This document shows positions 18,537-27,892 of a stretch of 36,711 bases of DNA, piece by piece (the stretch's first letter is position 1; every line of letters begins with the position of its first letter). The stretch covers positions 41,862 through 78,572 of the forward strand of contig NZ_HE999449.1 in the NCBI RefSeq assembly GCF_000312305.1, read 5' to 3'. The notes beneath the pieces are model-generated. The model was given only the letters and a program-made list of their open reading frames with translations, did no database searches and was not told the origin of the DNA. The DNA comes from Prevotella conceptionensis 9403948 (GTDB lineage Bacteria; Bacteroidota; Bacteroidia; Bacteroidales; Bacteroidaceae). The position numbers and the translations under genes are program-made.

Positions 18537-20096
18537 TTATTTTTCCTTAGCGCTTAGCCTTGTATTTGCGTTAAATGTATAGTCCATGCGTTTGTCTTTC
18601 CATTCATACGTCTCAACACTCACCTTGTTTTTAGAAACCACAAGCGTTTGTGTGTTGCTGTAAGCAATGGGTTGCCAGCCAGAAAACTTATCGGGTTTGG
18701 CCACCAATTCGTTGGAGACAGGTTTCACCGTGTACGTGCCATTGGGCAGTTCGGCAAGGTTAATGTTGTTAAACCGAAGATCCTTGGTGATGAACATGCT
18801 CGACCATTGCAGGGCCGGGTCTTTAAATTCCACAACTTTAATCAGCTTACCTTTCATATCATATACCGCCAATCCAACCTTGCCTGTAAAGAGACCTAGG
18901 TCGCCATTGCTTTCGTTGTATGTACCGATATTCTTCAAGCAGGCTTGGATGGGGAAGTTTCTGGGTACCTCGTGCTGTAAGAACTTAAATGCATCAACAG
19001 CTTGTGCCTCCAATCCCCTAATGTTTTTAAATTGAACATGGCGTCCAGTCTTAGGATGAGCCAGCACAGCCTCCATTTCCAAGGCGAAGATATCGGTGCC
19101 AAAGACTTCGTCGTCGAGCGGAGTGTAGAGCGTGCCAAAGTCGAACCAGCCATCGTTTTCGCCTGCCCACCCCCAATTTACGTGGATGTAGCCTTGCTTG
19201 TCGATGCCATCGAGCAAGAACGAATGACTGCTTTCGCCAATGAGTACGGGGTAGCCATTGGCCAATTCGTTAATTACAAGTTCATAAAACATCCCTTTGG
19301 GCATGTATTCCTTACTAATATGTTTCACTGAATAGTCAAAATTCTTGCGCAATGCATCTAATGCCCACTGCATGTTAGATATGCTTCCTTTGGCTTCGTA
19401 CTTCATGTTTACAGCCTTCCCCACGTCGCTTAGCAGCACGCCAACGGCATCTTTGCCCACCTCGCCCATCTGTGTGCTATTGTCTTTTATCTCATTCCAC
19501 AGATAAACACTACTCTTTTGGGCATTCGTTCCTGACTGATCAACAAACTTTGGCGGACGTTTAGTCGGCCATTTGTTGTAGTACATCAGTTGAGAAACTG
19601 CTGTTGCAACACAGCCAGTTGGCATGTTCACGTTGTTGTCTTTTGGGGTATGGAGTTTGAAAGGCATTTCTTGGTTCCAAGTACACGACAAGAGCGGCTT
19701 TATTTCTTTCTTCACATTTAACACAGACTTTGAAAATCCAACCCTGTTGCAGCGATATGCCATTACCAACAGTTCGTAATGGCGCAGCAACGAATAGAAA
19801 TAGTCGGGCAGCCTGGCCTCGTTTGGCGTGAACCGATTGCCATATCCCAATATTGGAGGCAGGTCGCTTTCGCCCGAAACGATAACAAACCCCTTGTGCC
19901 CGCTGTTGGTGAATATATAGAATGCGGGGTCGCCCTCAGGCTTTAAGGTACTTCTTGTTACGAGTTCGGGCTTTTTAAAGTATTTACTTGCAATGTCGAA
20001 CGCTGCTCCTTGGCTCACCTGTACTGCATTGGCACAGGTGAAATGAACCAAAAATGCAATGAGGCAATATGCCTTCTTGATGTTATTATTCTTCAT
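18537..20096 (-). CDS. Secreted C10-family (streptopain/interpain-like) cysteine peptidase
   Basis: A 519-residue extracellular or periplasmic thiol protease precursor. A signal peptide (residues 1-24, ending CANA) is followed by a propeptide of about 110 residues of the Spi/inhibitor type (GHKGFVIVSGESDLPPILGY), then the peptidase domain: the nucleophile Cys162 in MPTGCVATAVSQLMYYNKWP, His291 in ESSHSFLLDGID and HVNWGWAGENDGWFDF, all hallmarks of family C10. After residue 340 comes a beta-rich C-terminal domain ending without a recognisable sorting signal. It is shorter than interpain A of Prevotella intermedia, as I recall that protein. C10 peptidases can degrade host proteins, so a role in host interaction is plausible. 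It is monocistronic with its own promoter. Confidence 0.92.
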   Translation of the reverse strand: MKNNNIKKAYCLIAFLVHFTCANAVQVSQGAAFDIASKYFKKPELVTRSTLKPEGDPAFYIFTNSGHKGFVIVSGESDLPPILGYGNRFTPNEARLPDYFYSLLRHYELLVMAYRCNRVGFSKSVLNVKKEIKPLLSCTWNQEMPFKLHTPKDNNVNMPTGCVATAVSQLMYYNKWPTKRPPKFVDQSGTNAQKSSVYLWNEIKDNSTQMGEVGKDAVGVLLSDVGKAVNMKYEAKGSISNMQWALDALRKNFDYSVKHISKEYMPKGMFYELVINELANGYPVLIGESSHSFLLDGIDKQGYIHVNWGWAGENDGWFDFGTLYTPLDDEVFGTDIFALEMEAVLAHPKTGRHVQFKNIRGLEAQAVDAFKFLQHEVPRNFPIQACLKNIGTYNESNGDLGLFTGKVGLAVYDMKGKLIKVVEFKDPALQWSSMFITKDLRFNNINLAELPNGTYTVKPVSNELVAKPDKFSGWQPIAYSNTQTLVVSKNKVSVETYEWKDKRMDYTFNANTRLSAKEK

Positions 20097-20215
20097 GATG
20101 CACGGTACAAATAGATGTTATCAAGGCGTTGTTTCCCCTCTATTGATGTTCATGGCCTTCTATTCCCTTATTGGGTGCGTTTCATGGGGCACTGCCTTTC
20201 AGATATTAGTTGATG

Positions 20216-20247
20216 CAAAGATATGGAAAAGTTTTATTCTTTACAAA
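20216..20247 (-). promoter_or_regulatory. Promoter of the C10 peptidase gene
   Basis: On the minus strand TTTG (20247-20244) and TATCTTTG (20223-20216) are separated by 20 bases, a good match to the Bacteroidetes consensus. The leader to the ATG at 20096 is about 110 bases. Confidence 0.72.
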
Positions 20248-20617
20248 CTTTGTCGTGTATTTATTTTGCAATTCACATTTATTTACCTATTATTTTCCTG
20301 TTATTCCGTGGCACATAGATGAGAGGTGGAAAGACCTGATTTTCAAATGGCAAGAACATTTCTGAAAAACATGTCATTTATTGTTACCTATCATGTTTGT
20401 TAGGCCTTTAACTCCTACTCTTTCTACAGCCTCTTATAATATAAGGTGTAAGTTAGGTAAGGTAAGCCTGAAATATATTAAAAACAAAAACCTCATTGAA
20501 AATGAATTGACAATTAAATTCCATACCATTGAGCCTGACATGCCCCTCTTCATGCAAACAAACCATTTACGATAAAGTTTTTTAAGAAAACCCAATCGTT
20601 GTTTCCTTATTTTTAAT
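20248..20617. other. Intergenic DNA between the divergent C10 peptidase and corA genes
   Basis: AT-rich, no ORF with coding character (a 64-codon ORF at 20381-20575 has no resemblance to any family I know) and no RNA gene recognised. Confidence 0.4.
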
Positions 20618-20625
20618 TACCTTTG
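20618..20625 (+). promoter_or_regulatory. Candidate -7 promoter box for corA
   Basis: TACCTTTG matches TAnnTTTG and lies 122 bases before the corA ATG, so the transcript would have a leader of about 115 bases containing a 12-codon ORF and a hairpin. The -33 element is weak. Confidence 0.5.
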
Positions 20626-20652
20626 CACCATAGAAATAATAACACCCAATAC

Positions 20653-20691
20653 ATGGACGATTATCATTCGGATAGATTTATCTTTTTGTAG
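20653..20691 (+). CDS. Possible 12-residue leader peptide in the corA 5' region
   Basis: ATG at 20653 opens MDDYHSDRFIFL and stops at TAG 20689-20691, wholly inside the predicted corA leader. AGGAGG follows at 20690-20695, followed by a 10-bp stem. Salmonella corA is also preceded by a short regulatory ORF (corL), but there is no visible similarity and chance ORFs of this size are common, so this is a suggestion. Confidence 0.25.
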   Translation: MDDYHSDRFIFL

Positions 20692-20709
20692 GAGGTTAAG
20701 CTCAAACAG

Positions 20710-20744
20710 GCTAATCTTCTGCTCCGTTTTATTTGAAGATTAGC
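20710..20744 (+). promoter_or_regulatory. Hairpin directly before the corA start codon
   Basis: GCTAATCTTC (20710-20719) and GAAGATTAGC (20735-20744) form a perfect 10-bp stem with a 15-base loop. The stem ends three bases before the ATG at 20748, so folding would block ribosome access. The alternative pairing GGAG (20691-20694) with CTCC (20722-20725) could compete with it. Confidence 0.55.
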
Positions 20745-20747
20745 ATT

Positions 20748-21674
20748 ATGAGAACATATTGGAATTTCAATTCTGCATTAAAGGTCATTGACGAGTGGCA
20801 ACCCAATTGCTGGATACAGGTTACGTGTCCAACAGAAGAAGACCAAGCCCTTCTAGAAGAACGTTTTAACATTCCCGACTATTTCCTTTCAGACATCAGC
20901 GACACCGACGAGCGCGCCCGTTACGAATACGACGACGGCTGGATGCTCATCATCCTTCGCATACCATACGTTAAGGAGATACGTTCGCGAACGCCATACA
21001 CCACCGTCCCCTTGGGTATCATTCACAAACGCGACGTAACCATCACTGTCTGTTATTACGAAACCAATATGATGATAGACTTCGTAAGCTATCAGCAGAA
21101 ACGAGGAGCGGGATTCACCGACCATGTAGACATGATATTCCGTCTCTTTCTCTCGTCCGCCGTGTGGTATCTAAAACGCCTTAAACAAATAAACATCCTC
21201 ATAGAGAAAGCAAAACATAACCTAGACCAAGACGTAAACAACGAGTCGCTAATCGGACTGAGCCGCTTACAAGATTCGCTTACCTATTTCAACACTTCCA
21301 TTCGCGGTAACGAAAACCTACTGTCGAAACTGAAATTCAAACTGCAAGTGGACGAATTGGATGCCGACCTCATCGAGGATGTGAACATCGAGATGACTCA
21401 GGCAAGAGAAACGACAAGCATATATTCGGACATTCTCGAATCTACAATGGACACTTATTCGAGCATCATCAACAACAACATGAATACAGTGATGCGTACA
21501 CTAACCTCGGTGAGCATCATTATGATGTTTCCCACACTCATCGCCTCGCTTTTCGGAATGAACCTCATCAACGGAATGGAGCAAAGCAAGTGGGGATTTG
21601 CCGTGGCCATCATCCTCTCGTTCCTTGTTTCGGGGCTGTCATGGTGGATTTTGCGGGCGAAACGTTTGCTTTAA
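20748..21674 (+). CDS. corA: CorA family magnesium/cobalt transporter
   Basis: A CorA-type divalent cation channel. The first ATG in frame is at 20748 (MRTYWNFNSALKVIDEW); a TTG further upstream at 20733 would start inside the leader hairpin. The 308-residue product has the large acidic cytoplasmic domain with long helices in its first 240 residues, then two C-terminal transmembrane helices (about 245-270 and 282-303), with the signature GMN at the end of the first (LIASLFGMNLINGMEQ). The loop between the helices lacks the classic MPE but is acidic (NGMEQ). Ions carried are probably Mg and possibly Co. It has its own leader with regulatory-looking structure and ends 113 bases before the DUF349 gene. 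Confidence 0.93.
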   Translation: MRTYWNFNSALKVIDEWQPNCWIQVTCPTEEDQALLEERFNIPDYFLSDISDTDERARYEYDDGWMLIILRIPYVKEIRSRTPYTTVPLGIIHKRDVTITVCYYETNMMIDFVSYQQKRGAGFTDHVDMIFRLFLSSAVWYLKRLKQINILIEKAKHNLDQDVNNESLIGLSRLQDSLTYFNTSIRGNENLLSKLKFKLQVDELDADLIEDVNIEMTQARETTSIYSDILESTMDTYSSIINNNMNTVMRTLTSVSIIMMFPTLIASLFGMNLINGMEQSKWGFAVAIILSFLVSGLSWWILRAKRLL

Positions 21675-21729
21675 AAGTAGAATAGTAAAAAAAGATGTAC
21701 TAAAATTAGGTGCTTTCGACTTTTTTATT

Positions 21730-21737
21730 TAAGTTTG
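21730..21737 (+). promoter_or_regulatory. Candidate -7 promoter box for the DUF349 gene
   Basis: TAAGTTTG matches TAnnTTTG and lies 50 bases before the ATG at 21788; the -33 region has no clear TTTG. Confidence 0.45.
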
Positions 21738-21787
21738 CACCGCAATCAACCAACGTGTAATTGTTATAATCAACTAAATCATAATAA

Positions 21788-23551
21788 ATGATGGACTCTC
21801 AAGAGAAAGCCCTGCTAGAGAACGCAGCAGACGATACTAGCAAAAAGACCTATAAGTCTAAAGAAGAAATTCTAAGGCGAGCAACAGAGATTGTGGCCGA
21901 GAACGAGACACCAGACAAAGAGGAAATAGATAACCTTAAAACCACATTCTACAAACTGCACATTGCTGAACGTGATGCCGAACAAAAAGCATATTTGGAG
22001 AATGGCGGCGACCCTGATGCCTATCAAGTGTCGCCCGACCCCATTGAAGAGGCGTTCAAAGCACAGATGGGCGTTATAAAAGAAAGAAGGGCGAAACTCT
22101 TTCTGGAACAAGAACAAGAAAAACAGGAAAACCTCCAGAAGAAAACAGAAATCATAGAGAAGATAAAGGCTATGGCTACATCGCCAGATGAAGCCAACAA
22201 ATCGTATCAGGCATTTAAGGATTTGCAACAGCAATGGAAAGAAATCAAGGCCGTTCCAGCAGATAAAGCCAACGAATTGTGGCGCAATTATCAACTCTAT
22301 GTTGAGCAATTCTACGACTTGCTCAAACTTAACAACGAGGCAAGAGAATACGACTTCAAAAAAAACTTGGAGTTGAAAGAGAAACTTTGTGAGAACGCAG
22401 AGCGCTTAGCTGATGAGAAAGACATCATCAGCGCATTCCACCAACTACAAGAATTGCATCAGGAATATAGGGAAATAGGCCCTGTTTCCAAAGAACTACG
22501 CGAGCAGATTTGGGCACGTTTCAAGGCTGCCTCTACGGTAATAAACAAGCGTCACCAACAACATTTCGAAGAGATGCGCGCCAACGAAGAGGAAAATCTT
22601 GCTAAAAAGACTGCTCTTTGCGAAAAGGTGGAGACCATCGTTGCAGCAGAAAACAAAGGCGCAGCCGACTGGGAAAAGCGTACAAAGGAGATTATCGACA
22701 TACAAGCAGAATGGAAAACCATCGGGTTTGCTCCGCAAAAGATGAACGTGAAGATATTCGAACGTTTCAGAACTGCATGCGATGTATTCTTCTCGCGTAA
22801 AGCCGACTTCTTCAAAGCCATGAAAGAGAAGTATGCACAAAACGCTGAAAAGAAGAAAGAACTGGTGGAAAAGGCACGCCAATTGTCTGAAAGCACAGAT
22901 TGGAAGTCTACTGCCGACAAGCTTATTGCCCTACAAAAGGAATGGAAAACCATTGGCATGGTACCCAGAAAGCTTGGCGATAAACTTTGGAACGACTTTA
23001 TCACGGCCTGCAATCACTTTTTCGAGGCCCGCAATGCAGCTCATGCTGGTACCAGGGGCGAAGAGCGCGAGAACCTAAGCAAGAAGAAAGCTGTTATCGC
23101 AAAGTTGAAAGAGATGATGGGAACAACGCCAGACAATGCCGCTGAAACCATCAAGCAACTGATAGAAGAATACAACGCCATCGGCCATGTGCCTTTCAAC
23201 GAGAAAGATAAGGTTTACGCACATTTCCACGATACGGTAGACAAGCTTTACAAGGAACTGAACATTTCGGTTGCCAGCCAGAAACTGGACGACTTTAAGA
23301 GCAACTTGAAGAACCTTGCAAAGAAAGGTGCCGACGTGGTTGACAACGAACGTGGCAAGTTGATGCGTCGGTATGAGGCTTTGAAGTCTGAAATCCAGAC
23401 TTACGAAAACAACCTGGGTTTCCTTACCGCCAAAAGCAAGAAAGGTAACAGTCTTGTTGACGAGATGAACAGGAAAGTGACGAGACTTAAAGACGACTTG
23501 GAACTTGTTCGCCAAAAGATAAAAGCCATCGACCAACAAGAACAAGATTAA
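21788..23551 (+). CDS. DUF349 repeat protein
   Basis: A 587-residue, highly charged, mostly helical cytoplasmic protein made of about five DUF349 repeats. Each has the W/Y-K-x-I-G type core: LQQQWKEIKAVP (about 150), LHQEYREIGPV (about 223), IQAEWKTIGFAP (about 300), LQKEWKTIGMVP (about 378) and EEYNAIGHVP (about 462). The rest is coiled coil, including the C-terminal 60 residues (SLVDEMNRKVTRLKDDLELV). The role of DUF349 proteins is not established in the bacteria of this group. No signal peptide or membrane segment. The next gene begins 54 bases on, so the two are probably co-transcribed. Confidence 0.9.
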   Translation: MMDSQEKALLENAADDTSKKTYKSKEEILRRATEIVAENETPDKEEIDNLKTTFYKLHIAERDAEQKAYLENGGDPDAYQVSPDPIEEAFKAQMGVIKERRAKLFLEQEQEKQENLQKKTEIIEKIKAMATSPDEANKSYQAFKDLQQQWKEIKAVPADKANELWRNYQLYVEQFYDLLKLNNEAREYDFKKNLELKEKLCENAERLADEKDIISAFHQLQELHQEYREIGPVSKELREQIWARFKAASTVINKRHQQHFEEMRANEEENLAKKTALCEKVETIVAAENKGAADWEKRTKEIIDIQAEWKTIGFAPQKMNVKIFERFRTACDVFFSRKADFFKAMKEKYAQNAEKKKELVEKARQLSESTDWKSTADKLIALQKEWKTIGMVPRKLGDKLWNDFITACNHFFEARNAAHAGTRGEERENLSKKKAVIAKLKEMMGTTPDNAAETIKQLIEEYNAIGHVPFNEKDKVYAHFHDTVDKLYKELNISVASQKLDDFKSNLKNLAKKGADVVDNERGKLMRRYEALKSEIQTYENNLGFLTAKSKKGNSLVDEMNRKVTRLKDDLELVRQKIKAIDQQEQD

Positions 23552-23605
23552 ATTGCACTCAAACAACATGTTTAACTATTAAAAACAACCCTATCCTCGA
23601 AAAAA

Positions 23606-25303
23606 ATGGACTGGTTAATTGCTCTTTTTAACACCAACGACTCGGTGGCGCACATCGTGTTGCTCTACTCCGTCGTCATTGCAGGCGGTGTGTTACTCGG
23701 AAAAGTGAAAATTGGCGGAATATCGCTCGGAGTAACTTTCGTTTTGTTTGTTGGTATCCTTGCCGGACACATCAAGTTCACAGCTCCAATTAACATTTTA
23801 ACCTTTATGCAAGACTTTGGGCTTATCCTCTTTGTCTTCTGTATTGGTTTGCAGGTTGGCCCAGGTTTCTTCGAAAGTTTCAAGAAAGGCGGCATCAAGC
23901 TCAACTTACTTTCTGTGAGCCTTATCTTGTTGAACGTGGCTGTGATGTTTGCCTGCTACTTCATCTTCTTCGACACTACGGACGTCAATGCGCTCCCCAT
24001 GATGGTTGGAACACTTTCGGGTGCAGTAACGAACACGCCTGGTCTTGGTGCAGCCAACGAAGCTCTATCAAGTATGGAGAAATCGTTCCCCAATGGTCTA
24101 CCGCAAATAGCTTCGGGGTATGCGTGTGCCTATCCTTTGGGTGTGCTAGGTATTATCGGTGCAACTATAGCCGTTAGGTACATCTGCCGTGTTGACCTGC
24201 AAGAGGAGGAGGAAAAACTTGCAGAACAAGAAAATGAAGACCCACACGCCAAACCACATATCATGCACGTGAGGGTGAACAACTCGTATCTCGACGGACG
24301 AACGCTTGGCCAAATCTCCGAGTTCCTAAACCGCGATATGGTATGCACCAGATTGTATCACGATGGGAAAGTGGTCATTCCTCAGCAAGATACTGTGTTC
24401 TCGGTAGGCGACGAGGCACTTATTGTCTGCGCAGAGAGCGATGCGGAGGCCATTCAGGTGTTTATCGGCGAAAAGCTACCAGAAGAATGGGCTTACGAAG
24501 ACAAGGAACAGCCCCTTGTTTCTAAGCGCATTGTGGTTACCCGCCCCGCCATCAATGGCAAATTGCTGCGCGAAATGCACTTTACTAGCGTATATGGCGT
24601 TAACATCACGCGTATTACTCGCCAAGGCATGAACCTCTTTGCTAGTCCAAGCCACCGTTTCCAAATCGGCGACCGCGTAGTAGCTGTCGGTCCCGAAGAC
24701 CATGTTGACCGCGTAGCCGAAGTGCTTGGCAACTCTGCTCGCCGTTTGGATGCCCCCAATGTGGCCACAATCTTCATTGGCATCATCGTGGGAATACTTT
24801 TCGGAAGCATTCCTTTGCACATCCAAGGCATCCCTGCCGCCCTCAAGTTGGGTATCGCTGGCGGCCCGTTGGTTATCGCCATCCTTATTGGGCGTTTCGG
24901 TTATAAATTCAAGCTGATAACCTACACAACCACATCAGCCAACTTAATGCTTCGAGAAATAGGCTTGGCACTTTTCCTTGCAAGCGTTGGAATAAAGGCG
25001 GGTGCGCATTTTTGGGACACTGTTATACAAGGTGATGGAATTAAATATGTGTACACTGGTTTCATCATAACAGTTATTCCCATCCTCATCGTCGGCACAA
25101 TCACCCGATTGGTATACAAGTTTAATTACTTCACCATCATGGGAATGCTTGCTGGTACCTGTACAGACCCACCCGCATTGGCATACGCCAACCAGATTTG
25201 CTCGCGCGAGGCACCTGGTATTGGCTACTCCACGGTTTATCCGCTAAGTATGTTCTTGCGTATTTTCACGGCGCAGCTCATTGTACTCTTCTTCTGCGGA
25301 TGA
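23606..25303 (+). CDS. AspT/YidE-type putative transporter with two RCK_C domains
   Basis: A 565-residue inner-membrane protein of the aspartate:alanine exchanger (AAE) family. It is an internal duplication: an N-terminal membrane half (residues 1-200) with GTLSGAVTNTPGLGAANEAL and a C-terminal membrane half (about 385-565) with GMLAGTCTDPPALAYANQI, each repeat carrying the G-x-x-(S/T)-x-T-x-(T/P)-P family motif. Between them lie two TrkA-C/RCK_C domains (about 205-375), which include VRVNNSYLDGRTLGQISEFL and VVTRPAINGKLLREM and probably bind a regulatory ligand. Substrate is unknown; aspartate, alanine or other dicarboxylates are guesses from family. Probably co-transcribed with the DUF349 gene and followed by a strong terminator. 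Confidence 0.9.
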   Translation: MDWLIALFNTNDSVAHIVLLYSVVIAGGVLLGKVKIGGISLGVTFVLFVGILAGHIKFTAPINILTFMQDFGLILFVFCIGLQVGPGFFESFKKGGIKLNLLSVSLILLNVAVMFACYFIFFDTTDVNALPMMVGTLSGAVTNTPGLGAANEALSSMEKSFPNGLPQIASGYACAYPLGVLGIIGATIAVRYICRVDLQEEEEKLAEQENEDPHAKPHIMHVRVNNSYLDGRTLGQISEFLNRDMVCTRLYHDGKVVIPQQDTVFSVGDEALIVCAESDAEAIQVFIGEKLPEEWAYEDKEQPLVSKRIVVTRPAINGKLLREMHFTSVYGVNITRITRQGMNLFASPSHRFQIGDRVVAVGPEDHVDRVAEVLGNSARRLDAPNVATIFIGIIVGILFGSIPLHIQGIPAALKLGIAGGPLVIAILIGRFGYKFKLITYTTTSANLMLREIGLALFLASVGIKAGAHFWDTVIQGDGIKYVYTGFIITVIPILIVGTITRLVYKFNYFTIMGMLAGTCTDPPALAYANQICSREAPGIGYSTVYPLSMFLRIFTAQLIVLFFCG

Positions 25304-25360
25304 ATTTAAAGTTGTATAGCGACATCGTTTGGGCGAAAGAGTCCTACATTTATATCTAAT

Positions 25361-25398
25361 AAAAGCCTGCGACCAACTTCTTTGGTTACAGGCTTTTT
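25361..25398 (+). terminator. Rho-independent terminator after the AspT-type transporter
   Basis: AAAAGCCTG (25361-25369) and CAGGCTTTTT (25389-25398) form the lower stem, and ACCAA/TTGGT extends it across a two-base internal loop; the 3' arm ends in a T run. It lies 57 bases after the stop. Confidence 0.88.
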
Positions 25399-25970
25399 CA
25401 TTAATGAGCCATAGCTGCCTTACATTGCTTTCGCCAATTCGGGATAAGTTCATCGGGGCTGTTTCTTCGATAGCAGTGGTAGCCTGTCTGTTGCTGTCCG
25501 CTAAACTTCAAATCGGCTCAGTTCCTCTATTTATAATGCCCATCAATAGGCTTTGCGGATTTCGTTTTCGAAAAGTAAGCCCCCTTTCAAACTATCATTC
25601 TTCCCGAAAGTTCTTCTATGTAAGTGTTCTTTTGTTGGTACAGGGATTAAATTCAACGAAGTCATGCGATGGCTCAGAATAACGGTCACAAGATTGTAAA
25701 ACATTTGTACCATAATTTAACATTATGAGTGCCCTCGCCGTAAAATTTCCAGGCATCGGTCGGAAATTCACGCGTATTTTTAAAGTTTGTAACCAATTGA
25801 CTCATTGACGTTTACGACGGGAGATGCACAAATGCATGCTTTTTAGCATGTATTAGGGGTGCAAAACGATATGAAGTGATCAACCAAACGCCACCAAGCA
25901 ATTTTTTATTCAAAATGTTCAAAATGCCTATAAATATCCCTTAAAATGGTGCTTTTTATGGCTTTTTGCT
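25399..25970. other. Non-coding stretch before repeat array B
   Basis: No supported gene. A short 6-bp stem with loop TTTT (CATGCT/AGCATG, 25835-25850) is the only clear structure. A 117-codon ORF at 25329-25682 starts inside the terminator and has no coding character. Confidence 0.4.
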
Positions 25971-25992
25971 GCATTTTGCTGCATTTTACCTC

Positions 25993-26124
25993 GCGTTTTG
26001 GTGCATATTGCACTGTGTTTTGGTGCATATTGCACCGCGTTTTGGTGCATATTGCATTGCGTTTTGGTGCATATTGCATTGCGTTTTGGTGCATATTGCA
26101 CTGCGTTTTGGTGCAAAATGCGTT
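25993..26124 (-). repeat. 22-bp tandem repeat array B (six units)
   Basis: Units of exactly 22 bases start at 25993, 26015, 26037, 26059, 26081 and 26103 on the plus strand, each beginning GCGTTTTGGTGCA (GTG in the second); units three and four are identical and the last is diverged. A weaker unit precedes at 25971-25992. Because 22 is not a multiple of three and the unit has few stops, long repetitive ORFs appear in several frames and are artefacts. In reverse complement the unit shares GCACCAAAACGC with array A at 12397-12506. Confidence 0.9.
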
Positions 26125-26969
26125 ACAATAACTAGCGATTAAGCACCATTTTCTTGTGATTGCGGATGCAAATTTTCGGGAATTTTTCTTCAAAGAGAAA
26201 TGCAAAAGCATAGTAAATGACCAAAATCGGAGGGGGTAAGCACCCAAGAATAGCTGAAATTTCATCGTTTGGGCGCATTTTATATGGCTTTTAGTGGTTA
26301 TTTTCTTCTAGACAGGTTCGGCCGAAGACTGTGTTTTGTAAAATATACTTACCGTATTAACATATCGCAAACAGACGATTTCGGAGATAGGGCTGACAGC
26401 TATCTCTCGGCATAAGCGATAAAACTAAACATGATGGGCGCAATGATGCGAACAAGTTTAAGTCATTACTGAGGTAATGATATAGGGCAACGAAACGCGT
26501 AAGGCCTTCACAATTCACCCAGTTGCGCCTTTAAACCCAACCTGCTGACCACTATTTCGCGCTTGTGTAGAACAGAAAGGGGCTTATTTGGGGTGAGAGG
26601 TGAAACCGACTTTTCTGTTTGCTGGCAACCTGAACACCCTATTTGCTGTTTTAAATCTTTTAGCAGACAGCAGCATAATCTTTTGACACATTCAGAACAT
26701 CAAAACGTCCATGCATGCGGCCTTGGATTTCGGAAAAATCCCATTTTCATTGCCGCTTAATGGGGTACAAGCGGTTCTTCACCATTAACTTATACTGTTT
26801 TGTTCTTCAACCTTGCACGTCCCATCTTTCTAGGCAACACGTTACTTACTGAGCAATTCTGTTGACAGTTTGTTAATCCGATTGATGGCAACATGCGCGC
26901 ATACGCAACCATTATTTTGGTTTACCCAGTTGCACTAATTGGAAAAGGCAGAAATGGACGACAAATAGA
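26125..26969. other. Non-coding stretch between array B and the ECF operon terminator
   Basis: No supported gene. A perfect 7-bp stem with a four-base loop lies at 26463-26480 (TCATTAC/GTAATGA). Short ORFs here lack coding character. Confidence 0.4.
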
Positions 26970-27000
26970 TAAGGTGAAAACTGATCTAGTTTTCACCTTA
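26970..27000 (-). terminator. Terminator-like hairpin after the ECF sigma operon
   Basis: A perfect 13-bp stem (26970-26982 with 26988-27000, TAAGGTGAAAACT/AGTTTTCACCTTA) with a five-base loop lies 19 bases past the stop of the barrel gene. There is no long T run after it, only ATCTATTTG. Confidence 0.65.
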
Positions 27001-27018
27001 TTACTACATATCCATGTG

Positions 27019-27882
27019 CTAGAACATTAGTCCGAACGACAAGGTTCTGAACTTAGGTCCATAGCCATCGCGCAACAAGTTGCAAGGACTATACTTAAAA
27101 TAGAAATCAGGAACACCCCGAATAGAGAATGTACCCATAAAATCAACGGTTACCGGAGTGATGCGTACATCTTTGTCTACATCTTTCAACTCATGACCAT
27201 CCTTTTCGTAGCGTGTTTTTAGGCTACCGTAAGTGTTGAAATTGATCACTGGGCCGAGACTGAAACCAAACCATTTGCCTTCGTAACCATAGCGAATTGG
27301 AAGATTGATGCTGAATACCTTGATGCGAGAGAACTGAGGACTGCTGCCTGTGGGGTAAGTGTCGAGGGCAACCGACCGGTTGTCTTTCACGAAACGCAGG
27401 TCATCAGTCATGCGATAATTTCTCCAATCGAGCCCCAATCCCATTGAAAGAAAGTGATTGTTTCGCCACGGGCGGTAGGTCCAATCGGTCACAATCCACC
27501 ACAATTCCCATGATTTGAAGGGCTGAATGTCGGCACCTGTCGGCATTCCTACAGCGTTGTTGAAACCTACAACGAAGTGAGTGGTGCACTCTGTCCTGGA
27601 TTTTTTCCTTCGTGGCTTACTGAAACCTGCAATAGAGAAGCTCCAGGTGTCGTCGTTGATGGTCGAAGTACTCACGTAATTGCTGTCAACAAGCTGGATA
27701 TTGCTCACATAGTGAAAAGTTTGATTTCCCTCTTTGCCCCACACTTCTACGCTTTGTACAGAGTCGCCAGTGATGATTCTCACTTTCTGGGGCCGTTCAA
27801 CAACCACCGTGTCGTTGTCTGACGGTGTAGCTTTGGCAGCCAAGTTAAAGGTCAATGCCATGCAAACTAAGATCTTTTCCAT
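27019..27882 (-). CDS. Predicted outer-membrane beta-barrel protein of the ECF sigma operon
   Basis: A 287-residue protein not assigned to a named family. It has a short signal peptide (about residues 1-18, ILVCMALTFNLAAKA), then a globular region with a charged segment (KPRRKKSRTE, about 90-99) and from about residue 100 alternating strands typical of small outer-membrane barrels (NHFLSMGLGLDWRNYRM, NLPIRYGYEGKWFGFSLGPV), ending FRTLSFGLMF with the C-terminal Phe common in barrels. It is the last of four genes starting with an ECF sigma factor, 10 bases after the preceding gene. It may be the envelope target or sensor of that system; this is inference. Confidence 0.75.
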   Translation of the reverse strand: MEKILVCMALTFNLAAKATPSDNDTVVVERPQKVRIITGDSVQSVEVWGKEGNQTFHYVSNIQLVDSNYVSTSTINDDTWSFSIAGFSKPRRKKSRTECTTHFVVGFNNAVGMPTGADIQPFKSWELWWIVTDWTYRPWRNNHFLSMGLGLDWRNYRMTDDLRFVKDNRSVALDTYPTGSSPQFSRIKVFSINLPIRYGYEGKWFGFSLGPVINFNTYGSLKTRYEKDGHELKDVDKDVRITPVTVDFMGTFSIRGVPDFYFKYSPCNLLRDGYGPKFRTLSFGLMF

Positions 27883-27892
27883 AACTATATCT

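Noticed and set aside
25906-26265. ORFs of 119 and 62 codons with repeated MHQNA/CTKT residues
   Set aside because: They are translations of the 22-bp repeat array; several frames are open at once because the unit lacks stops.
26563-26760. 65-codon plus-strand ORF in the gap before the ECF operon
   Set aside because: No start context, promoter or family similarity.
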